Assembly (NCBI GenBank): GCA_021234155.1
Contig: JAJEKV010000018.1
Coordinates: forward strand, 19,193,423-19,257,422
DNA: 64,000 nt
Source: Isoetes taiwanensis
Taxonomy: Eukaryota > Streptophyta > Lycopodiopsida > Isoetales > Isoetaceae
Reading direction: 5' to 3'
Shown: positions 57,573 through 64,000 of the stretch, one piece after another
Position numbering within the stretch: the first letter of the stretch is position 1
How the letters are laid out: each line of letters starts with the position of its first letter
The notes under the pieces: generated by a model
Told to the model about the DNA's origin: nothing
Database searches by the model: none
What the model saw: only the letters and a program-made list of their open reading frames with translations
Made by a program: the position numbers and the translations under genes

Positions 57573-58133
57573 ATGGCGCGCACCAAACAGACCGCTCGAC
57601 TTCCTCAACAAGGCAAAACAGCCAGAGGCCAAGGAGGCCATAGAAAACAAGAAGCGAAAGGGCAAAGGCATGGAGGAGCCCAAGCAAAAGACGAAGAAGA
57701 CCCCGAACATCAAGGTAGTCATCAAGGAACGGCCAGCCGACCAGCCAGCCTCCTCCGATGATTCAGATGACGAGAACTTCAACCCAAACCTGGAGGTAGG
57801 GAGTTCCTCCAAGCCAACAGAAGGCACCAGCCAGCCCAGGAGTAGGGATCCCAGGGATCAACGGAAGCACTGGAGGAAGAGGACATTGGATCTCCGGGTT
57901 CAATGGATGAAGAGACCCAAGAAGTATACGAGCAGATAGAGCAGGAGATACAAGAAGAGGAGAGGGCAGAACGAGAGCGGGAGGCCAAGGTTCAAGAAGC
58001 AGCAGAGCAGAAGCTGGTCCAACATTTTGAAGACTCAACAGTCTGCACCGTACACGCCAAGAGGGTGACCTTAATGAAGAAAGACATGCACCTCGCTAGC
58101 CACATTAAAGGAGAACAAAGTGTTTCGTTATAA
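57573..58133 (+). pseudogene. Retroelement Gag-like protein with histone H3 N-terminal tail
   Basis: The ATG at 57573 (CGACATGGCG, good plant context) opens a 62-codon frame beginning MARTKQTAR, exactly residues 1-8 of histone H3 after Met, then LPQQGKTARGQ; 12 of the first 19 residues align with H3 without gaps (K4, K14 and R17 kept, K9 replaced by Leu). In the next frame a coherent protein continues: NKKRKGKGMEEPKQKTKKTP, then PASSDDSDDENFNPNLE (57610-57830). A third frame (57903-58133) has EVYEQIEQEIQEEERAERER, a charged coiled coil, then CTVHAKRVTLMKKDMHLA. The position after an LTR and primer site suggests a gag-type gene. Two frameshifts make the present copy broken. The role is unknown. 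Confidence 0.5.
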
Positions 58134-58230
58134 GTTATATGTGCATAATTGATGTTAATTAAGTCGAATTAGCAACAATTGCCCTTTGTTTTAGTAAATT
58201 TGGACATTTGTAGGCCAAATAGTGCCCAAT

Positions 58231-58297
58231 GTCTCACGGTATGCGCCCAGGCCAAAAACCAGATTTTGGTTTTGCCTCCCAGCGCACACCGTGAGAC
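58231..58297. repeat. 67-bp hairpin, copy 2
   Basis: Nearly identical to copy 1 (CCAGATTTTGG instead of CCAAATTCTGG in the loop). It is preceded by GTGCCCAAT, a flank shared with copy 3. Confidence 0.85.
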
Positions 58298-58444
58298 CTT
58301 CATACCTAAACTAGTCCTAAACTAGTCCTAAACATCTCCAAATCGACCAAGTAAGGGGTCAATCTTGCATATCTCGGCGAGATTATCATGTTTTGACCCT
58401 TAGTTCACCTTATTTAGATAAGTTTTGACCAAATTGGGCCCAAT

Positions 58445-58511
58445 GTCTCATGGTGTACGCCCAGACCCAAAACCAAATTTTGGTTTTGCCTCCCAGCGCA
58501 TACCATGAGAC
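58445..58511. repeat. 67-bp hairpin, copy 3
   Basis: GTCTCATGGTGTACGC pairs with GCGCATACCATGAGAC. Relative to copies 1 and 2, one stem pair changed on both sides (C-G to T-A at position 7), keeping the stem. The length is again 67 bp. Confidence 0.85.
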
Positions 58512-59190
58512 ATCCAAACTTTGAACTTCCATAACTTGAGCTGCAGAGCTCCAAATCAACTGAAATTTGTTGCAATAGGACCGTTAGATAGTCTAGAATC
58601 CAATTATGACCCCATCTCAAAATGACCAAAATTGCTCAAACCCTTGAATTGTTTTTCCAAACTGTGGTTTGTTTGTAAATAGAAGCATACCCCATTAGTA
58701 CCTCGCAAGTATTGCTCTCAGCTCAAAGCTGATGCCTTACTCCTAGATAGAAGTGCTCAAGAACACCCCTTTGTTATAGTCATCTAGACCTCAGCATAGC
58801 AACCCAAATTCAACTGTTCCTACATCACCTCTGCTCATGCCAAAGGCATAACCCTTGACCTAATTCTGTGTCCTTCTAATAGAGTTTGACTTATATAGCC
58901 GCCACATTGACACTCCCTATTGCCAGGATACCTAGAAAGGAGCTAGAGTCTAGTGCTGTCCAAGTCACTCCATGTGTAGAGATTGGACCCCAAAACCAAC
59001 TTTGCCGGGACCTTAGAGTATAACTCAAATATCATGAAGGCTTTGCAAAACAAACCTCATTTCATGCCATACCACACATCCTAATGTCCATAGACTTGAA
59101 GGTTATAGATATCTCTCCAGTAATGCTGCTCGAGCCATCTTGCTTGCTTATAGAGCCCATAATGTTGTAGGGGAGCCCTTCAAGTAGACC
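58512..59190. other. No recognised gene
   Basis: Short frames only. AACTCCAAATC-type phrases recur after each hairpin, suggesting a larger diverged tandem unit of about 210 bp around hairpins 2 and 3. Confidence 0.4.
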
Positions 59191-59199
59191 CTTAGACTC

Positions 59200-62110
59200 T
59201 AGGGTATACGAGCGTTGCCTTCGAAGTACAGGGCCAGAGCCACAGAAGAGCTAGAGGCGCAACTTCTTGAAGACATCGGGGACCCAGCCGATGTACAGAC
59301 AGATAAGGAGAGGAGACCAAAAAGGCAGACCCAAGAGAAGGAAGCACAACGACAAACACCTCAACCGACAAACGAGTAGAACAGGACACCACATCAATCT
59401 TCATCAAATGGGAAGAATATTTGGTAACCAACGGCATCAAGAATCTACTAGATGGCAACCTCCCGGCTACCACGTCCACGAGCTCACATCAGAAAGAGGA
59501 TCTTGATGCCTTCACCAACTCAACGCACATGAGTTTCAAATGGAAGAATGCAAGGCAGCAAAATACAGGTGCAGAGAGACGTTAGACATCGATGCCGCGT
59601 TAGCATCACCAGCTAGGGCCAGAGGGCATAATCTTCCGTCGAGGAGAGAAGTCGGGCGACACAGAACGATATAGAAACCGGAGGAAGACCACCACCACGA
59701 CCTTGCAGCCCAGCAGCTCAAGCCGAATGTCATGCAACGTCAACAAAAGGAACAACCAAGCTAGGCAACCACAAAGCACCTAAGGCTGACCAGGATGAGC
59801 TTCCAGCTCCCTTGCACTAGCAGGAGAACTTTCATCGGTTCCAAAAAGTAGGAGACCATGAGGGGGAGGAGACACATACCAGGGAAGGAACATCTTCAAC
59901 TTGAAGGCCTATATCAGCATTAGGGGCAAGATCAAGGAGGAGAATATTCCTTTCGAACAGAATTCGGACCCGTAAACACGAGAAACCAAAGGAAGGACGA
60001 CTTTACTACGCCAGCCAAGGAGGCGAGACTTCGAATGGATAGGACCCAAAGGACGGATGAGACGACCTAGCCAGCGAGGTACAAATCACGCAAAGGCGCA
60101 TCGAAGGAGCTATGGTAGGTGCAATGGAGATGACCACACTTCCGTGCACGGGGAGAGGCACCCGAATGAAGCAAAGCCCAAGCAATGGAGAGTCGACTCG
60201 AGAAATTCAACCGCGGAGGAATGACAATGCTTGTCAACCGACCACGATCTCAGAGCTTCGAAGACATTCAAGAATGCCCGATTGCAACAGCCAGGTGATC
60301 CTACTCAAGCGATCAACGGCACCGCACATCGGCAACCTTACAGCGACACACCGCATGTAGGGACGTTGAGCGGTCACCGCATTCCTCACGACGGACATAC
60401 ACATTAAGGAGGAGCATCTTTTTCAAGGAATCACATCGACGAAGATTCGTCGCAACTTGGGATGACGAGCTCGGATCAGACATGAAGGTCAACAATAGTA
60501 GCAACATCTCAAGGAATCCCAGAGTCAACCAGAATGAAGAAGATGCAGCAAAACCGAAGAATCAAACGCGATAGGAGGAGGGGAAACCCTAAAGGAGTAT
60601 AAACATTTAAGTAGATCTTCATAGTTGTTTTGGAAAAGTGGATGAATTAAAATCCCAATGTAAATGCGTATATGTCTATTGTATATCTCGGGTGTTCACA
60701 TATATAGTGGAGAAACATGAGTCTAGAGTCATGTTTTACAGATTTGGCACTTAGATCAGGAAGCTCCTTCACTTCGACTACCAAATGAGGAAGCAAGGAA
60801 GCACAACTATAGCGCAAGATCAAAATGGAAGAGCAAGTACGAGGGAGAAATGGCTAGAGCCCAAGCAAACCTTCGACTCCAAACACTTCGGGAAGTGCCC
60901 TCAAGTAGAAGACCGCTCGTCCACCCAATGTCAGAATAAGAGACAACGTTGGTCATGTCAAGATCATCAACGCTGCACCAGGACATCGTCAGGGCGCAAC
61001 ACTACCTCTTGTAGCAGTGGCAGCACTTGACGACATCATGACACGAGTGTCCTCAGCAATAGGAGGAACGCGCAAACATCTTCAGAAGTCGCGGCCACGA
61101 CCCAAGCCGGCAGACATCGAGAAAATTCTTCGGGACGACCCGACATTAATGAGTCAACTAAGAAGGCAACATCTCGACGACCATAATTCCACCTTGTGGT
61201 GATATAGGGTGATGCGCTATGACACGCGTATTAGATGGAGATGCACTTACAAAAGGCACCGCGACGAGGAGATATGCCTTCAACAACTAGGTGATGGCTT
61301 CGTCAGGTACTCCTACCAGTAATTAGAAGAGAAGAAGCTGATCGCATCTCCGACATGTGGGACCTCAATCGCCCAAGGTAGAAGCATTCGACACCTTAAC
61401 GACAAGGGTAGCAACTGCAGCACCTTCGGCAAAAAGAGAGTTCAAGATAATAGCCAGGCTATTCAACGACAAGAGTATATCTAAGGCAGGTACTTCAACT
61501 CAAGGGTCAAGCTGCGCAGATATAAGGATCCATCATCCCGACAACATAGCCAGCAGGGAGGAGAGCCATGATGCTTTACTTGCCAGAGAGACCGACATGC
61601 ATGGAGGGACAAAGGAAAGGAACTGAAAGCTGGAGAAGTGCTAGCAACCGACTTCTTCCACGAGCTCCCTAGAGGCAACAAGAGGATCAAAACTGACGAG
61701 CACAATCAAAGTCACTGGAAGGTACCTCAAGGCAAGAAGACGGCATAGCACTGTAGAATGTGACAACGTCCAAGCCATGTGATCAAGGGGATCAAACAAG
61801 TAAGATTGGAAGCTCGATAGAGAAGCGACCAGGCGAACCGACTTGCATGCGGACTTGCATGCAACTTGGTGAACCCAAGGATCGACGATTCAAAGAACAA
61901 CTGCAGAAGAGAACAACTCCAGAGGAGTATAGCCAAAGGAATCGCGCACAACCTCAAGAGACGCCTCCAAATAGCTTCAAGCATCATGAAGGGGGAACAA
62001 TTACCGCCCAAGAACAGGATCAGGAAGCAGACCGAAATGTCAAAACATCAACGACCAGCACACCTTTAGTTAGAATGTGATGCAAAGCGTGTTGTGCCAT
62101 AGCCGACAAA
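59200..62110 (+). pseudogene. Purine-rich degenerate coding region, unidentified
   Basis: The plus strand is rich in GA and CAA-type codons and many frames look protein-like but are short: EDIGDPADVQTDKERRPKRQ near 59260; APGHRQGATLPLVAVAALDD then IMTRVSSAIGGTRKHLQKSR and DIEKILRDDPTLMSQLRRQH (60979-61202); AKREFKIIARLFNDKS (61357-61626). I see no retroviral-type catalytic motif. It could be the decayed body of the element whose LTR ends at 57051. Confidence 0.3.
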
Positions 62111-62690
62111 CACCGGAGCTGACGTACAAATAGGAGGATATAGATCGTCAACACCATTGCACCGGGAGGAACACCGATGACATTGCCAAGGAGTAGGTGT
62201 GCAACTCGAAGGGAGGCACAAAGGGGACCTAATAGCTCTAGTAGTAATTGTAATTATGTAAGCTATATGCTTTGCATGTATAGTTCCCTTGTTATTCCTT
62301 CCCTCCCATAGCGTAACAAATCAAAGGAAGAGATGTCAGGCAATTTGCAGGGGTGAAGCAATCAACATCCTCAACACTCTTCGGGCAACACGATAGCGAC
62401 AGGAGGACTCGACGTATGAGACGTCGATGGAGTCGAAGAAACAATATCGGATCCAGAGTCATCCTTTAGCTGCCAAGACAAAGAGTCTTTTTCAACGGCG
62501 CCACCTTCAGGCATGGAAGATTTCAAGTGATCAACTATGCCATCAAAGCCATCAGCAATGAGAGGCTTCTAACGAACAAAGTCAACCTCTACATCAAGGA
62601 GGAGCCACCGTCAAGGAGACCGAAGTATCGAGCGACTCGAAAGAACGTTATCTTGCTGCTTCAAGCAAGCAACGAGTGGATAAGCTTCTA
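62111..62690. other. No recognised gene
   Basis: The style of sequence is the same as before but without open frames above about 60 codons. A T-rich stretch near 62240-62300 may be a non-coding break. Confidence 0.35.
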
Positions 62691-62700
62691 GCAAGCTCAA

Positions 62701-62950
62701 GGATCTAAGGCCATGGGGCCTAGTAGGTTAAATGTATAGACGGTAACATCCATATTGGGATTAGAAGGCATTTCCAGATATTCTCGCTGAAAGGATTGCT
62801 CCAATATTGAGCTTCTAGCAAGCTCGAGGATCTAAGGCCATGGGGCCTAGTAGGTTAAATGTATGGATGGTAACGTCCATATTGAGATTAGAAGGCATTT
62901 CCAGATATTCTCGCTGAAAGGATTGCCCCAATATTGAGCTAAGCGTCAAG
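62701..62950 (+). repeat. 127-bp tandem duplication
   Basis: GGATCTAAGGCCATGGGGCC at 62701 recurs at 62828. The following 100 bases are alike, with about six substitutions. Confidence 0.9.
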
Positions 62951-64000
62951 GATTGGGAAGGAAATGCATAGGAGTAACTAAAATTATACACTCCATCAGG
63001 ACAGACATCCAACATATTGAAACCACTTGGTGAGATTGATCTCCTCGCTAAGAAGGATTCACTACTAGGATAATTGTTGACCATGTATAAATCTAGTACC
63101 TCCAAAGAATAATCCAACCGAAAGAAAAGAAGTAATCTAACAAGTCCGGCCAACTTGTTACGATGGCATCAATTCGATTGGCAGGAATATTTCAAGAGTT
63201 TAAATAACTAAGAAAGGGGGAATCTCTAGAATATAAAAGAATAATACATGCAAGGTACATCTAAAATAAGAATTATAGTAATCAAATAGTCTTTTGAGAT
63301 AAAAGGAATTGTCATGATGACAAAACCTTGTGGTTTAGAATCGTTCTAACTAAGTAGGTAACCCATAACTATATTGAAATAAATGATAACATAATATGTG
63401 CATCCATCTTAGATGGTTATATATGTTAGCTAAGGCTAGTAAATTAATGCTTTAAGTAAGAAGATTATAACCACTTAAGGGCGAATAGATATGACGTTGT
63501 GTACAACGTCATTGAAGGGTGCAGGACCATTTTCTTTTTCAAGAAAGTGGGCTGGAGGGGCGGGAGGGCTCAATCTTATGATTGAACGCATTTTGCATCT
63601 TAGGGATTGAAGGGCCATCGAATTGACCGAATAGAGCCGGGTTTAATGAACAGAGGCCTTCAACGGCTGAGGAGACTGACGTGGGTAGCTAACTACACCA
63701 ATGAAGTGGAGCAAAAGTATGGGAGCAATGCAACGACCAAGTCATCTCCAAATTACTCCACGCCGGTTCAATGGGTGGATGCGTTCTAGCTTAGGTAAGG
63801 TGTGCGCATGTATTATAAGCTTTAATGTGTCTTATTGATAAGTTAAATATAGGTCCTAATAACTGCATAGAAGTTGTCGTACGTATATGTATCATAGGGA
63901 AATAAGTTAAATAACAACGATAATGTGAGGTAGCATGTTAATTAATCCTTCGCAAGGATGCAATTCCTTCCAAGGTTAGCTATATGACCTCGGGGTCCTT
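62951..64000. other. AT-rich end of window, no recognised gene
   Basis: There is a 60-codon plus frame at 63607-63789 (KGHRIDRIEPGLMNRGLQRL, then WVANYTNEVEQKYGSN) with protein-like composition but no known domain. Nothing else is supported. Confidence 0.35.

Overview
The window looks like nuclear DNA of a land plant, most likely a non-seed plant such as a fern or lycophyte. The reasons are: AT-rich intergenic DNA with a plant-type TATA box, remnants of plant PPR genes, a plant L1-type LINE, and Ty3 chromovirus remnants whose Gag resembles the Tcn1-like group that I recall mainly from fungi, mosses, lycophytes and ferns. The organism call is an inference. There is one intact recognisable gene, an acireductone dioxygenase (methionine salvage) at 2768-3391. 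Nearly everything else is mobile DNA, duplications and gene remnants.

Large-scale layout. Bases 1-5177 form the left arm of a long inverted duplication that continues past the window start. The other arm reads backwards as two blocks, 15461-18530 and 44623-48618, because about 26 kb was inserted in the promoter region of the second ARD copy. That copy (17806-18431, minus) has decayed through indels. A 628-bp hAT-like MITE (16127-16754) also entered this arm; the left arm keeps the empty site. The 10.3-kb loop (5178-15460) holds possible exon remnants, nested duplications of a GCATGC-rich repeat, and the 3' half of a Ty3 element (RNase H, integrase, chromodomain, LTR) that ends exactly where the arm starts.

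The 26-kb insertion has two layers. The outer layer is flanked by clusters of an inverted GGAAACCCTTCCGG motif (18556-18720 and 44481-44575). Inside it sits a 23,077-bp DNA transposon (19575-42651) with perfect 30-bp terminal inverted repeats and a TAGG target duplication. On its minus strand is a broken gene for a DDE-type transposase-like protein, cut by a 2-kb TRIM-like LTR element with identical 144-bp LTRs and a GCTTC target duplication. It also carries degenerate cargo: a RING-H2 protein, a lysine-rich protein, an FCP1-type phosphatase and an unidentified protein. Its middle is a 9-kb foldback region with three arrays of a 19-bp satellite, an 828-bp tandem repeat and a 2.1-kb imperfect palindrome.

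Right part. After the second arm block and a 1,319-bp tandem duplication come PPR fragments (49.7-50.15 and 53.4-53.57 kb). They are separated by a 5'-truncated LINE with poly(A) and a 12-bp target duplication (50161-52666). Next is a rearranged Ty3 element (gag, pol fragment, LTR; 53.7-55.4 kb), then a probable LTR with a tRNA-Met-type primer site (about 55586-57051). Downstream of that is a reading frame starting MARTKQTAR, the exact N-terminus of histone H3, bracketed by three copies of a 67-bp hairpin. The rest, to 64000, is degenerate coding-like DNA with no recognised domain.

No computation was run. Repeat edges were read by eye and are exact only where a target duplication or clear end is quoted.
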